Source: an uncultured Oxalobacter sp.
GTDB lineage: Bacteria; Pseudomonadota; Gammaproteobacteria; Burkholderiales; Burkholderiaceae_D
Length of the DNA: 23,576 bases
Direction of reading: 5' to 3'
NCBI GenBank assembly: GCA_905202055.1
Contig: CAJKQK010000024.1
Coordinates: 1 to 23,576 of the forward strand
The translations under genes and the position numbers were made by a program. Position 1 is the stretch's first letter. Every line of letters begins with the position of its first letter. Shown in pieces: positions 1-8,013 of the stretch. The notes beneath the pieces are model-generated. The model ran no database searches. It was not told where the DNA came from and saw only the letters and a program-made list of their open reading frames with translations.

Positions 1-1539
1 ATCGAACCGTCGGAAAACTTCGACTATTTTCCTGTTGTTCTGTCTGAATTCAATCCGGACGAAGCCCGGAAAGGGGATATTGTCGTAATCGATATTCCCC
101 TGCAGGACAGTCTGCCGAATATTCGCCGTTTATGCAAACAGAATGCTATCCTGATTTTTTGCGGCTCTTCCATGCAAATTGCCAGTTTGTCGGAAGACGA
201 TTTGGAGTCTTGTAACGACATCTGGATGACGCCGCTTTCGCCGCAACTTGTCTCATTTCATTTTCAACAGATATTTAAACAGATCAAGCTGAAAAAAGAC
301 GCCTATCTGACCCATACTTATCTTCATACGGTGATGGACAATATTCCGGATCTCATATGGTTCAAGGATATCCGTGGTTCGCATCTCAAGGTCAATAATG
401 CCTTTTGCAATGCAGTCGGAAAAACCAGAAGCGATGTAGAAGGGCGTGGGCATTACTATATCTGGGATATTGAACCGGATGAATATGCCTGTGGTGAATA
501 CATCTGTCTGGAATCCGAGGAAATGGTTTTACAGGCACGGAAAACCTGCGTGTTCGATGAACGGGTCAAAAGCAAGCAGGGTATGCGCCAGTTCAAGACA
601 TACAAGTCGCCATTGTTCGATGAAGATGGCGAATTGATGGGGACAGTCGGCGTCGCGCATGATGTGACCGATCTGGGCAATATGACGGTAGAGCTTGAAA
701 TCATTCTCCGGAGTATGCCTTTCGCCATTCTGGTTCATGACGACAAGGGACGCATCACTGACATCAATCGAAAATTCGAGGAATATTTTGAATTAAAACC
801 GATTAATGTGATCGGGGTGGACTTTGAGAAATGGAAAAAATCCACTCTGAAAAATTCGAAAGTAAATGAAACGGGCAAAATTGAGGTTTGCCTGAAGAAT
901 AGGGGGGTTACCCGGATTGTCGAAATATCGGAAGAACCGATTGTCGACGTATTTGACAGTTTTATCGGCAAGTTATGCATTTGCCGGGATGTGACGACAG
1001 AACGGACATTCGAAGAGCGCTTGATGCTGAGTGCCAATACGGACGTTTTGACAGGTTTGTATAACCGGCGTTACTTCTATGAAAGAATAGAAAATTGCCA
1101 TGCTCCCCAGGTCAGCCTTCTTTATGTTGATCTGGATAATTTCAAGCTCATCAACGACTTGCACGGCCATCAGGTCGGCGACGATACCCTGAAAACGGTC
1201 GGTGACATCCTGAGATTCTGTTGTCCCAGTGATCTGATCTGTCGCATTGGTGGTGATGAATTCCTGATTGCCATTCTGGAAGAATGCAGCCCGCAAGCGC
1301 TGGAGCACAAGGCCGCCCACATTCTTGAAGAAATGCAAATGGTATTTGATGATTCGGAGAACCTGAAAATATTGTCGGTGAGTGTGGGCATCGCTTTTTC
1401 AAAGGATCCCGGCATGCATATCGATCAGTTGATCAAGCAAAGTGATCTTGCGCTTCTTTCAGCCAAACGTAGCGGAAAAGCACAATACTGTGTTTATACG
1501 GGTAAATTGCAGAATCTGGTTGACCGGCGCGGGCGATAG
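1..1539 (+). CDS. Diguanylate cyclase with two PAS domains (5'-truncated by window edge)
   Basis: The frame is open from base 1, so the true start lies outside the window; 512 residues are visible. The C-terminal GGDEF domain (about residues 345-505) makes cyclic di-GMP from two GTP. It carries an intact RIGGDEF signature (GGDEF at 417-421) and the upstream D-x-L-T-G-L-x-N-R-R motif, so it should be active. The RxxD product-inhibition site is not conserved: the equivalent residues just upstream read CPSD. Two PAS-like sensor domains precede it, at about 109-225 (NIPDLIWFKD start, AHDVTD end) and about 230-340 (MPFAILVHD start, CICRDVT end). Residues 1-95 have alternating strand and helix character like a receiver domain (VVIDIP, then LIFCGSS, then MTPLS), but the usual Lys-Pro is Thr-Pro, so it may be a degenerate receiver. 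No membrane segment is seen in the visible part. The signal sensed is unknown. The gene converges with the interrupted permease downstream. Confidence 0.88.
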   Translation: MEPSENFDYFPVVLSEFNPDEARKGDIVVIDIPLQDSLPNIRRLCKQNAILIFCGSSMQIASLSEDDLESCNDIWMTPLSPQLVSFHFQQIFKQIKLKKDAYLTHTYLHTVMDNIPDLIWFKDIRGSHLKVNNAFCNAVGKTRSDVEGRGHYYIWDIEPDEYACGEYICLESEEMVLQARKTCVFDERVKSKQGMRQFKTYKSPLFDEDGELMGTVGVAHDVTDLGNMTVELEIILRSMPFAILVHDDKGRITDINRKFEEYFELKPINVIGVDFEKWKKSTLKNSKVNETGKIEVCLKNRGVTRIVEISEEPIVDVFDSFIGKLCICRDVTTERTFEERLMLSANTDVLTGLYNRRYFYERIENCHAPQVSLLYVDLDNFKLINDLHGHQVGDDTLKTVGDILRFCCPSDLICRIGGDEFLIAILEECSPQALEHKAAHILEEMQMVFDDSENLKILSVSVGIAFSKDPGMHIDQLIKQSDLALLSAKRSGKAQYCVYTGKLQNLVDRRGR

Positions 1540-1573
1540 AATGTCTAGGGGCGGCGTCAACTATCATGATGGA

Positions 1574-2485
1574 TCATTTTTCGATGTCTTTTGCTTCTTC
1601 CGTATGGCTTCTGGACGGTTTCAACAGGACGGAACTCATCGAGGCAAGTATTAATACCAGCGCGGCATAATCCTGCCATCTTGGTGTCTCTCCCAGCAGC
1701 AGGCTTCCGGAAAAAACACCGACGACCGGAATCATCATGACGGACAGGCTCGATACGACAGGAGGCAGTTTCCGTGCCATCTGAATCCAGATGATATTCG
1801 CCATACCGAATACCATCAATCCATTATAGGCAATCGTGGCCCATCCCCATCCGTCAGCCTGGTGCCATTTGGCGTGTTCGAAAATGACGGTATAGATCGT
1901 CAATGGGATGGCACTAATGGCGATCATTCAGAACGTGACGGATATGGATGGCATTGGCAGAAGGGTTTTTCTCATTTCAACCGTACCATAACCCCAGCTG
2001 CACGCTCCGATCAAAACGAGGATGGTGCCAAGCGGCCTTCCCGCAATATTGGAAAATTCGCCGGATAACAAAAGCAGTGCACCTGCTCCGGCACATGTCA
2101 CGCCGAACCATGCCATCCGGCTTAATTTGTCGCGGTAGAGGATGAATCCGGCCAGAACGGCCCAGATGGGCATCGTATATCCCAGTATGGCCGCCCGTCC
2201 GGAAGAAAGCATGCCGATTCCAAGAATGATCATTGTATTCCAGACCAGTACATTCGGTATGGAGAGCTTGATCAGTGGCAGCAGATGACCTTTTGGAATG
2301 GCCAGCGAGGCATGCTGCGATCGTGCAAATACAAACAGGACCGGCAGGGCACTTAGCAAACCCAGGGTGCGGAATGTTATCGGCGGGAAATAACGGATGC
2401 CGAATTTCATGATCGGCCAGCTCAATCCCCAGCAAACGGTAAGAAATATGAGCAAAAGCCATTCTTTTCTGGATAACTGTGACAT
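1574..2485 (-). pseudogene. DMT/EamA family permease interrupted by an in-frame TGA
   Basis: Two minus-strand reading frames in the same register, 1928-2485 (185 residues) and 1574-1927 (117 residues), are separated only by the TGA at 1930-1928. Read through, they give one protein of about 303 residues, the usual length of ten-helix drug/metabolite transporters with two EamA repeats. The N-terminal half starts MSQLSRKEWLLLIFLTVCWG and has about five hydrophobic helices. The second half contains the typical GLMVFGMANIIWIQMARK and SGSLLLGE segments. The stop falls inside a helix of the second repeat, between SISVTF and MIAISAIP. A Trp (TGG) there would restore the frame and needs only one base change. 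The ATG after the stop has no visible Shine-Dalgarno sequence, so independent translation of the second half is unlikely. Most likely a recent nonsense mutation or a sequencing error. Substrate unknown. It shares a short divergent promoter region with pyrF. Confidence 0.8.
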
Positions 2486-2536
2486 AGCTGGGCGATAATA
2501 TGATGTGGTGCAATTTTTATTTACGGAGATATTACT

Positions 2537-3367
2537 GTGACATTTATTGAAAAACTATCGGCCGCCTGGGAAAAAAGCAATTCGCTTTTGTGCGTCGGAC
2601 TGGATCCTGATACCAAACGTTTCCCAGAATATCTCCGTGGACAACCTGATAGTATTTTTGCCTTTTGCAAGAACATTATCGATTCAACGGCTGATCTTGT
2701 TTGTGCATTCAAACCCCAGATTGCTTATTTTCATGCAGCCAGAGCCGAAAATCAACTGGAAGCCATCTGCAGTTACATTCGTGAGCGATATCCGGACATT
2801 CCCATTATTCTGGATGCCAAACGGGGCGATATCGGGGCAACGGCGCAGCAGTATGCCAAAGAAGTATTTGAACGCTATAACGCCGATGCCGTTACCTTGA
2901 GCCCTTATATGGGATTCGATTCGGTTGAACCTTATCTGGAATATACGGGCAAGGGAGCGATTGTTCTGGCCCGTACGTCCAATCCGGGCGGTTCCGATCT
3001 CCAGTTCCTGAAAGTCAGCGAATCCGGTAAAACCATTCCACTTTATCAGCACGTGGCTCACCTGGTTGCCGAGAAATGGAACACACATGGTCAGTGCGCT
3101 CTCGTGGTCGGTGCAACGTTTCCTCATGAAATCGCAGAAGTCCGTTCCATTATCGGGGAAATGCCGTTGCTGATTCCAGGTATCGGCGCTCAGGGCGGCG
3201 ATATCAAAGCGACAGTCAACGCCGGTCGTACGGCCAATGGGCGCGGGATGATGATCAATTCTTCACGTGCCATTCTCTACGCTGGTATCGACCAGAATGA
3301 GAATTATGCTACTGTTTCCCGTCAGGCCGCTATCAAAACGCGCGACGAGATCAATCGTTTCCGTTAA
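2537..3367 (+). CDS. pyrF: Orotidine 5'-phosphate decarboxylase (type 2)
   Basis: Catalyses the last step of de novo UMP synthesis, decarboxylating OMP to UMP in the cytoplasm. The 276-residue length and the wording (CVGLDPD at 19-25, PQIAYF at 60-65) match the longer type 2 family rather than the roughly 230-residue E. coli type. The catalytic motif DAKRGDIG lies at 93-100, with Lys95 the expected proton donor. The phosphate-binding end is seen as IPGIGAQGGD followed by NSSRAILYAG. The start is GTG at 2537, supported by GGAG at 2525-2528 with 8 bases of spacing and by the fit of MTFIEKL to the family N-terminus. It is transcribed alone, divergent from the broken permease, and its stop lies only 3 bases from the convergent hrcA stop. 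Confidence 0.95.
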   Translation: MTFIEKLSAAWEKSNSLLCVGLDPDTKRFPEYLRGQPDSIFAFCKNIIDSTADLVCAFKPQIAYFHAARAENQLEAICSYIRERYPDIPIILDAKRGDIGATAQQYAKEVFERYNADAVTLSPYMGFDSVEPYLEYTGKGAIVLARTSNPGGSDLQFLKVSESGKTIPLYQHVAHLVAEKWNTHGQCALVVGATFPHEIAEVRSIIGEMPLLIPGIGAQGGDIKATVNAGRTANGRGMMINSSRAILYAGIDQNENYATVSRQAAIKTRDEINRFR

Positions 3368-3370
3368 TTT

Positions 3371-4393
3371 TCAAGTTTGGGAAAGCGCGTTTGACAGCAG
3401 GCGCGCAGTAATATCCACGATTGGAATGACTTTCTGATAGGCCATTCGGGTCGGACCGATGACGCCGAGAGTACCGACTATTTTTCCGTTGACCTGATAG
3501 GGAGCCGTGACGACGCTCATGTCGTCCATCGGCAACAGTTGTGACTCGCCTCCGATGTAGATCTGGATGCCGCTGGCTTTGCTGGAAACGTCCAGCAATT
3601 GCATCAGTGCCGTTTTTTGTTCGAACATGTCGAACAGCTTGCGAAGGGAATTGATGTCGTAGGCAAAGTCGTTGACGCTCAACAGGTTGTTCTCGCCTGC
3701 AATGACGACATCTTCACTGTTGTCCGATACGGCTTCGTCACCCGCTTCGATGGCCGTTTGCATCAGTTTGGAGAGATCGCTGTGGATTTCTTTAAGTTCA
3801 TCTTGTAGTCGCAGCCGGATTTCGTTGAAGCTGAGTCCGTTATAATTACTGTTGATGTAATTGGCAGCTTCATTCAGTTGTGACGGGGAGTAATCGACTT
3901 CGGTCAAAAGCAGCCTGTTCTGGACGTCGCCGTTCGGCGTCACGATAACCAGCAATATCCGTTTTTCGGAAAGACGCAGAAATTCAATCTGCTGAAAAGC
4001 GGATTCGTGTTGCGGGGAAAGTACGACTCCCGCAAACCGGGTCAGCGAGGACAGCATTTGGGCCGCATTGGAAATGATTTTCTGGGGTTTTCCGAGTTGC
4101 GGGCTTAACTGAAGATTCGATTCGATTGTATTTTCACTGACAGGCTGGACGGTCAGAAGCGTATCGACGAATACACGATACCCTCTTGGCGTCGGTATTC
4201 TTCCGGCAGAGGTGTGCGGACTCGAGACAAAACCCATTTCTTCCAGATCGGCCATGATATTGCGTATGGTAGCAGGAGACAAATCCAGTTTGGATAATTT
4301 TGATAGCGCACGTGAACCGACTGGCTGACCTTCGGCAATATACCGTTCAACCAGGGTTTTCAACAGGGTCAGGGCACGTGGTTCGAGAGACAT
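3371..4393 (-). CDS. hrcA: Heat-inducible transcription repressor HrcA
   Basis: HrcA binds the CIRCE inverted repeat and represses chaperone genes. GroE is needed to keep it active, so repression is relieved when misfolded protein titrates GroE. The 340-residue length is normal. The N-terminal winged helix is clear (SLEPRALTLLKTLVERYI, then GQPVGSRAL, LSPATIRNIMADLEEMG, and SSPHTSAGRIPTPRGYR at about 56-72). The C-terminal GAF-like HrcA domain ends in VNGKIVGTLGVIGPTRMAY. The ATG at 4393 has only a poor Shine-Dalgarno sequence, but it fits the family start. It is not in an operon with grpE as in Gram-positives; grpE lies 3 kb away on the other strand. A candidate target, a perfect CIRCE, is upstream of rpoH at 14617-14643. 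Confidence 0.96.
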   Translation of the reverse strand: MSLEPRALTLLKTLVERYIAEGQPVGSRALSKLSKLDLSPATIRNIMADLEEMGFVSSPHTSAGRIPTPRGYRVFVDTLLTVQPVSENTIESNLQLSPQLGKPQKIISNAAQMLSSLTRFAGVVLSPQHESAFQQIEFLRLSEKRILLVIVTPNGDVQNRLLLTEVDYSPSQLNEAANYINSNYNGLSFNEIRLRLQDELKEIHSDLSKLMQTAIEAGDEAVSDNSEDVVIAGENNLLSVNDFAYDINSLRKLFDMFEQKTALMQLLDVSSKASGIQIYIGGESQLLPMDDMSVVTAPYQVNGKIVGTLGVIGPTRMAYQKVIPIVDITARLLSNALSQT

Positions 4394-4441
4394 TTGGATT
4401 TTGTTCTGATAGTGGGTTATTTATGTAATTCTCAATTATAT

Positions 4442-4477
4442 ATCCTGTTGATTTCCATGTTTTGGGAAGAACAGGAT
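4442..4477. repeat. 8-bp inverted repeat upstream of hrcA
   Basis: ATCCTGTT at 4442-4449 is exactly mirrored by AACAGGAT at 4470-4477, with a 20-base centre. It sits about 50-85 bases before the hrcA start and next to a minus-strand TATAAT. It could be an operator or a leader hairpin. It does not resemble CIRCE. Confidence 0.35.
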
Positions 4478-4586
4478 CTTTAATGTTTTATAAGGCTTTT
4501 TTGACCATGGAATGTTTTAAAGCTTCAGAATCCGGGAAAATTGTCTTTCTTTCAGGAAAATCCCCTGCTTTTGTGGGATTTTAACT

Positions 4587-4598
4587 GCACTCTTGCGA
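4587..4598 (+). promoter_or_regulatory. Possible degenerate CIRCE half-site between hrcA and nadK
   Basis: The 12 bases GCACTCTTGCGA are identical to part of the left arm plus spacer of the perfect CIRCE upstream of rpoH. The expected right arm (GAGTGCTAA) matches at only about 3 of 9 positions, so this is at best a decayed or half operator. hrcA is often autoregulated through CIRCE, which makes the location suggestive. A chance match is possible. Confidence 0.3.
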
Positions 4599-4722
4599 AC
4601 AAAATAAAGAAGAAAATCAGGATTTTGGCGGATTATGTTATTTGATTGGGATAATTTCTGTTTCAGAAAGGGATTTTTGGTGTAATCTGAAACTGTTCGT
4701 TATAGCTAATTCACGGATAAAA

Positions 4723-5616
4723 ATGCAGCCAAAAAAGAAAGTTTTCGCACTCGTATCGAGGGTATATATCAGCAGTATTATCCAGTCGATGGAGAAAGTC
4801 GCCAACTTCCTGGCGGAGGCCGGTCATACTGTTGTCTATGAATCTGAAACAGCAGCCAATATTTCGACGCCGGGCATTGTATCGATGAATCTGGAAGAAA
4901 TCGGTGCCCAGGCTGAAGCGGCTATCGTTATCGGTGGCGATGGGACCATGCTGGGGATTGCACGGCAACTGGCTCCATACAGTGTTCCGATGATCGGGAT
5001 CAATCACGGCCATTTGGGATTCATGGCGGATATTCCATTGAACCGCATGTTGCTCGTGCTGGATAAAATGCTGAAGGGGAAATATATTTCCGAACAGCGT
5101 TTCCTGCTCGAAGGTTCGATTATTCGCGCCGGTGAAACCGTTCATCATGCCATAGCGTTTAACGATATCGTCATTTCCCGTGGAGGTGGTTCGGGTATGA
5201 TCGACATTCGGGTACATGTGGACGGCCACTTTATGTATCAGCAGCGTTCGGATGGCCTTATTATTTCGACGCCGACCGGATCGACAGCCTATTCCCTGTC
5301 TGCCGGTGGCCCGATGCTTCATCCGAATCTCGGCGGGATTGTACTCGTCTCGATCGCACCGCACACCCTGTCCAACCGGCCTATTGTCATTCCGGACACC
5401 AGCGAGATTGTTGTTGAAGTCGTGGAAGCGAATCAGCCGAGCATCAATTTCGATTCGCAATCTTTTGCGAGCCTCAGAAATTCCGACCGGATTTTTATCA
5501 AGCGTTCGGCAGACACGATTACTTTCCTTCATCCAATGGGATGGAGTTATTACGATACCTTGCGAAACAAGCTGCACTGGAACGAAATTTCCAGACGCGA
5601 AAAAGTTGTTGACTAG
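4723..5616 (+). CDS. nadK: NAD kinase
   Basis: Phosphorylates NAD+ to NADP+ with ATP (some enzymes use polyphosphate). With the ATG at 4723 the protein is 297 residues, close to the family norm. The diagnostic GGDGT motif is at 71-75 (VIGGDGTMLGIAR), followed by GINHGHLGFMAD, the FNDIVISRGG segment and the conserved STPTGSTAYSLSAGGP stretch that binds NAD. An upstream TTG at 4642 in frame would add 27 residues unlike the family, so I prefer 4723; a weak ACGGA precedes it. It is divergent from hrcA and followed 53 bases later by recN in the same direction, probably as a nadK-recN unit. The hrcA-nadK-recN-grpE-dnaK-dnaJ neighbourhood is commonly seen in Burkholderiales. Confidence 0.95.
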   Translation: MQPKKKVFALVSRVYISSIIQSMEKVANFLAEAGHTVVYESETAANISTPGIVSMNLEEIGAQAEAAIVIGGDGTMLGIARQLAPYSVPMIGINHGHLGFMADIPLNRMLLVLDKMLKGKYISEQRFLLEGSIIRAGETVHHAIAFNDIVISRGGGSGMIDIRVHVDGHFMYQQRSDGLIISTPTGSTAYSLSAGGPMLHPNLGGIVLVSIAPHTLSNRPIVIPDTSEIVVEVVEANQPSINFDSQSFASLRNSDRIFIKRSADTITFLHPMGWSYYDTLRNKLHWNEISRREKVVD

Positions 5617-5669
5617 GTTTTTGCCTGATTGATAGATTGTCTGCCGATTTATTGAAACCGTAAATTCAC

Positions 5670-7325
5670 ATGCTCCGAGCACTCACTGTTCATGATTTCG
5701 TTATTGTCGACAGCATGGAACTGGATTTCAGTTCCGGCTTTTCTGCATTAACGGGTGAAACCGGTGCGGGCAAGTCGATCCTTATCGACGCGCTGCAGTT
5801 GGCGCTTGGTGGACGGGGAGATTCCAGTGTCGTTCGCGAGGGAGCCAACAAGGCCGATATCGGTGCGGAGTTTTCTGCAAACGACGCGGTTACGATGTGG
5901 CTCAAGGCTAATGAAATCGATACCGGGGATGATTCTGTCCTGATTCGCAGAACGATTGACAGTTCAGGGCGTTCAAGGGGATTTATCAATGGTGTGCCCG
6001 TGACGACTTCCCAGATGCGTGAACTGGCTTCCTTTCTGGTCGATATCCACGGCCAGCATGCCCACCAGTTGTTATTGAGGCAGGACGAGCAGCGCATGCT
6101 CCTGGACAGGCATGCCGGTTTGCTGGCGGAACTGGAAGAACTGGCCTTTCGATATCGTGACTGGCAGGCTTTGTCCAGACAAATCGCGGAAGTCGAGAAC
6201 GATTCAAAAAAAATTCTTGACGAAAAAGAACATCTCGAATGGCAAGTCAATGAACTGGAAAAGCTTGATCCGAAAGAAGGCGAATGGGAACAGGTCAATA
6301 GCGATTACGACCGCCTTTCCCATGCTGCGAGCCTGATTGAAGGCGCCGGGCAGGCTGTTTCAGAAATAGTCGAATCCGATCAGCCTGTCTTGTCCCGTTT
6401 GCATGCGCTTGAACAGAATTTATCCAGGCTGACGGCATACGACCAGAAATTGACGCCTGTCGTTGAATTGCTGGAATCGGCGAAAATCCAGTTGCAGGAA
6501 GTCTCGTATGCCCTCAAGGATTATCTTTCCCGCGCTGATCTCGATCCTGAACTGTTGAGTACAGTCGAAAAAAGGATGGAAGCGCTTCATTCTGCGGCAC
6601 GCCAATTCAAGGTTCAGCCGGAATCCCTGTATGCCGAATTGAATGAAAAAAAAGCGGCGCTTCAAAAGTATGGCGAGCTTTTCGATCTCGACGCATTACG
6701 AAAACAGGAAGCCGAGGCGCAAAAGCGCTATTTTGATCTGGCTGAAACAGTGTCACGACAACGCCATGAAGCAGCAAAAGAGTTGAGTGATCTCGTGACT
6801 TCCATTATGGAAGACCTTCATATGTCCGGTGGACGATTCTCGATTGAGGTGTCGTCCGGATTGCCTCATGCCTATGGTATCGATCAGGTTGAATTTCTGG
6901 TTGCCGGTCATGCAGGCACTTCCATGAGGCCTCTCGCGAAAGTGGCGTCCGGAGGTGAGCTGGCGCGTATCTCGCTGGCAATTTCCGTGATTGCATCGAA
7001 AGCGACAGCAACGCCTACGCTGATTTTCGACGAAGTGGACTCGGGAGTTGGCGGTGCAGTTGCCGAGGTGGTCGGCGTTTTGTTGAAGCGGCTTGGAAAA
7101 GACCATCAGGTTTTGTGTGTTACCCATCTTCCACAGGTTGCCAGTCAGGCAAACCGCCATTTTCAGGTCAGCAAGGTGTCTGTTGATCAAGTCGCCCATC
7201 CGGTTTCCCGTATTGTCGAACTGGATGATGAAGAGCGTGTTGTCGAGATCGCCCGTATGCTCGGCGGTGTTGAAATCACTGAAGCGACACTCAATCACGC
7301 ACGGGAAATGTTAAAGGTCCGCTGA
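5670..7325 (+). CDS. recN: DNA repair protein RecN
   Basis: An SMC-like ATPase that acts in recombinational repair of double-strand breaks. Its 551 residues match the usual length. The N-terminal Walker A, GETGAGKS, is at 29-36 after the typical MLRALTVHDFVIVD start. The central third (about 150-380) is rich in heptad-type Leu, Glu and Lys, as expected for the coiled coil. The C-terminal ABC signature ASGGELAR lies at about 426-433, and the Walker B LIFDEVDSGVGG at 451-462, followed by the VTHLPQVAS switch. All ATPase motifs are intact. No clear LexA box is visible in the 53-base gap after nadK, so SOS control cannot be supported here. The Shine-Dalgarno sequence is weak. Confidence 0.96.
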   Translation: MLRALTVHDFVIVDSMELDFSSGFSALTGETGAGKSILIDALQLALGGRGDSSVVREGANKADIGAEFSANDAVTMWLKANEIDTGDDSVLIRRTIDSSGRSRGFINGVPVTTSQMRELASFLVDIHGQHAHQLLLRQDEQRMLLDRHAGLLAELEELAFRYRDWQALSRQIAEVENDSKKILDEKEHLEWQVNELEKLDPKEGEWEQVNSDYDRLSHAASLIEGAGQAVSEIVESDQPVLSRLHALEQNLSRLTAYDQKLTPVVELLESAKIQLQEVSYALKDYLSRADLDPELLSTVEKRMEALHSAARQFKVQPESLYAELNEKKAALQKYGELFDLDALRKQEAEAQKRYFDLAETVSRQRHEAAKELSDLVTSIMEDLHMSGGRFSIEVSSGLPHAYGIDQVEFLVAGHAGTSMRPLAKVASGGELARISLAISVIASKATATPTLIFDEVDSGVGGAVAEVVGVLLKRLGKDHQVLCVTHLPQVASQANRHFQVSKVSVDQVAHPVSRIVELDDEERVVEIARMLGGVEITEATLNHAREMLKVR

Positions 7326-7354
7326 TTTTTCTGTCGATTTGGACAAAGAAAAAT
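7325..7354 (+). terminator. Possible weak terminator after recN
   Basis: The bases from 7325 to 7335 can pair with those at 7342-7354 as an AT-rich stem with a two-base bulge and a 6-base loop. A T-rich tract follows. It overlaps the last base of the recN stop and lies just upstream of the sigma32 promoter of grpE, so it would insulate the heat-shock unit. The stem is weak, so support is modest. Confidence 0.3.
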
Positions 7355-7370
7355 TATTTTCCCCTTTTCC

Positions 7371-7396
7371 CTTGAAATTATTCCTGCCGTCCCCAT
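7371..7396 (+). promoter_or_regulatory. Sigma32 (RpoH) heat-shock promoter of grpE
   Basis: CTTGAAA at 7371-7377 and CCCCAT at 7391-7396 are separated by 13 bases, an exact match to the established E. coli sigma32 consensus (CTTGAAA, 13-14 bases, CCCCATnT). The next bases are GT, so the final T of the -10 also matches. It lies 39 bases upstream of the grpE GTG start and should make grpE, and probably dnaK, RpoH-dependent. Confidence 0.88.
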
Positions 7397-7435
7397 GTCA
7401 AAAGAATTCTGAAAGATATTGACGTGGAGGTCATC

Positions 7436-7990
7436 GTGCAAAACCCGGAAAATGAAAATAGCAGTGCCAATCCTCTGGTAGAGGAAGTGGAAATACCAGA
7501 GGAAGAGACTGTTGAAAAAGAAGAGGATGCTTTTGCAGAAAAGCTTGCCAATGCTGAAAAGCAGGCAGCAGAAATGCAGGAAGCTTTTTTGCGTGCCAAG
7601 GCGGAAGGTGAAAACATTCGCAGACGCGCTCAGGAAGATATTTCCAAGGCGCATAAATTCGCGATTGAAAACTTTGCCCAATCGATGGTTGGCGTGAAAG
7701 ACAGTCTTGAGATGGCATTGAAAACGGAAGTACCTTCCGTCGATTCAATCAAGGATGGGGTTGATGCCACCCTTCGTCAGCTCAATCAGGTATTCGAACA
7801 GAACAAGATTTTCGAAATTGTTCCGGAACAGGGTGAAAAGCTTGATCCCATGAAACATCAGGCTATTCAGATGGTTGAAGCCGATCAGGACTCGAATACA
7901 GTCGTTTCCGTTTTGCAAAAGGGCTATACGCTGGCTGACCGTTTGTTAAGACCGGCCGTCGTTGTTGTTGCCGCCCCGAAGAAGTCTTGA
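7436..7990 (+). CDS. grpE: Nucleotide exchange factor GrpE
   Basis: GrpE is the thermosensing nucleotide exchange factor that releases ADP from DnaK. I choose the GTG at 7436, giving 184 residues, because GGAGG at 7426-7430 sits 5 bases ahead of it. An in-frame GTG at 7424 overlaps that Shine-Dalgarno sequence and is less likely. The N-terminus is acidic and probably disordered (NPENENSSANPLVEEVEIPE). A long charged helix follows (about 28-85: AEKLANAEKQAAEMQEAFLR, then RAKAEGENIRRRAQEDI), as in the GrpE dimer stalk. The C-terminal beta domain carries HQAIQMVE and the family signature ending VLQKGYTLADRLLRPA. It is the first gene of the sigma32-driven unit, 137 bases before dnaK. Confidence 0.95.
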   Translation: MQNPENENSSANPLVEEVEIPEEETVEKEEDAFAEKLANAEKQAAEMQEAFLRAKAEGENIRRRAQEDISKAHKFAIENFAQSMVGVKDSLEMALKTEVPSVDSIKDGVDATLRQLNQVFEQNKIFEIVPEQGEKLDPMKHQAIQMVEADQDSNTVVSVLQKGYTLADRLLRPAVVVVAAPKKS

Positions 7991-8013
7991 AATTTGAAAA
8001 AAAATCGCTATCT
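7986..8013 (+). promoter_or_regulatory. Sigma32-type promoter of dnaK overlapping the grpE stop codon
   Basis: CTTGAAA at 7986-7992 contains the grpE stop TGA (7988-7990). After 13 bases comes CGCTATCT at 8006-8013, which agrees with CCCCATnT at five of the seven defined positions. The -35 is perfect, the spacing is correct and the position just upstream of dnaK is right. This gives dnaK a heat-shock start of its own besides read-through from grpE. The dnaK leader would be roughly 105 bases. Confidence 0.7.

Larger units (their letters stand above)
4394..4722. other. Divergent hrcA-nadK intergenic region
   Basis: 329 bases without a convincing gene, AT-rich compared with the flanking coding DNA. 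It holds an 8-bp inverted repeat (4442-4449 with 4470-4477), a TATAAT on the minus strand (4440-4435) that could be the hrcA -10 without a good -35, a 12-base match to a CIRCE half-site plus spacer at 4587-4598, and an 8-bp inverted repeat (4660-4667 with 4686-4693) just before nadK. No sigma32 promoter is visible in either direction. The reading frame continues upstream of nadK to a TTG at 4642, but the extra 27 residues do not look like NadK. Confidence 0.6.

Noticed and set aside
1925..1930. TGA in the EamA gene as a selenocysteine codon or programmed read-through
   Set aside because: The family has no selenoproteins, no bacterial SECIS-like stem was evident right after the TGA, and a Trp codon mutation explains it simply.
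5617..5669. Possible LexA/SOS box upstream of recN
   Set aside because: CTG triplets occur, but no CTG-N10-CAG palindrome is present in the gap.
4711..5682. 323-codon minus-strand frame over nadK
   Set aside because: Antisense to a clear NAD kinase; the translation is low in recognisable motifs.
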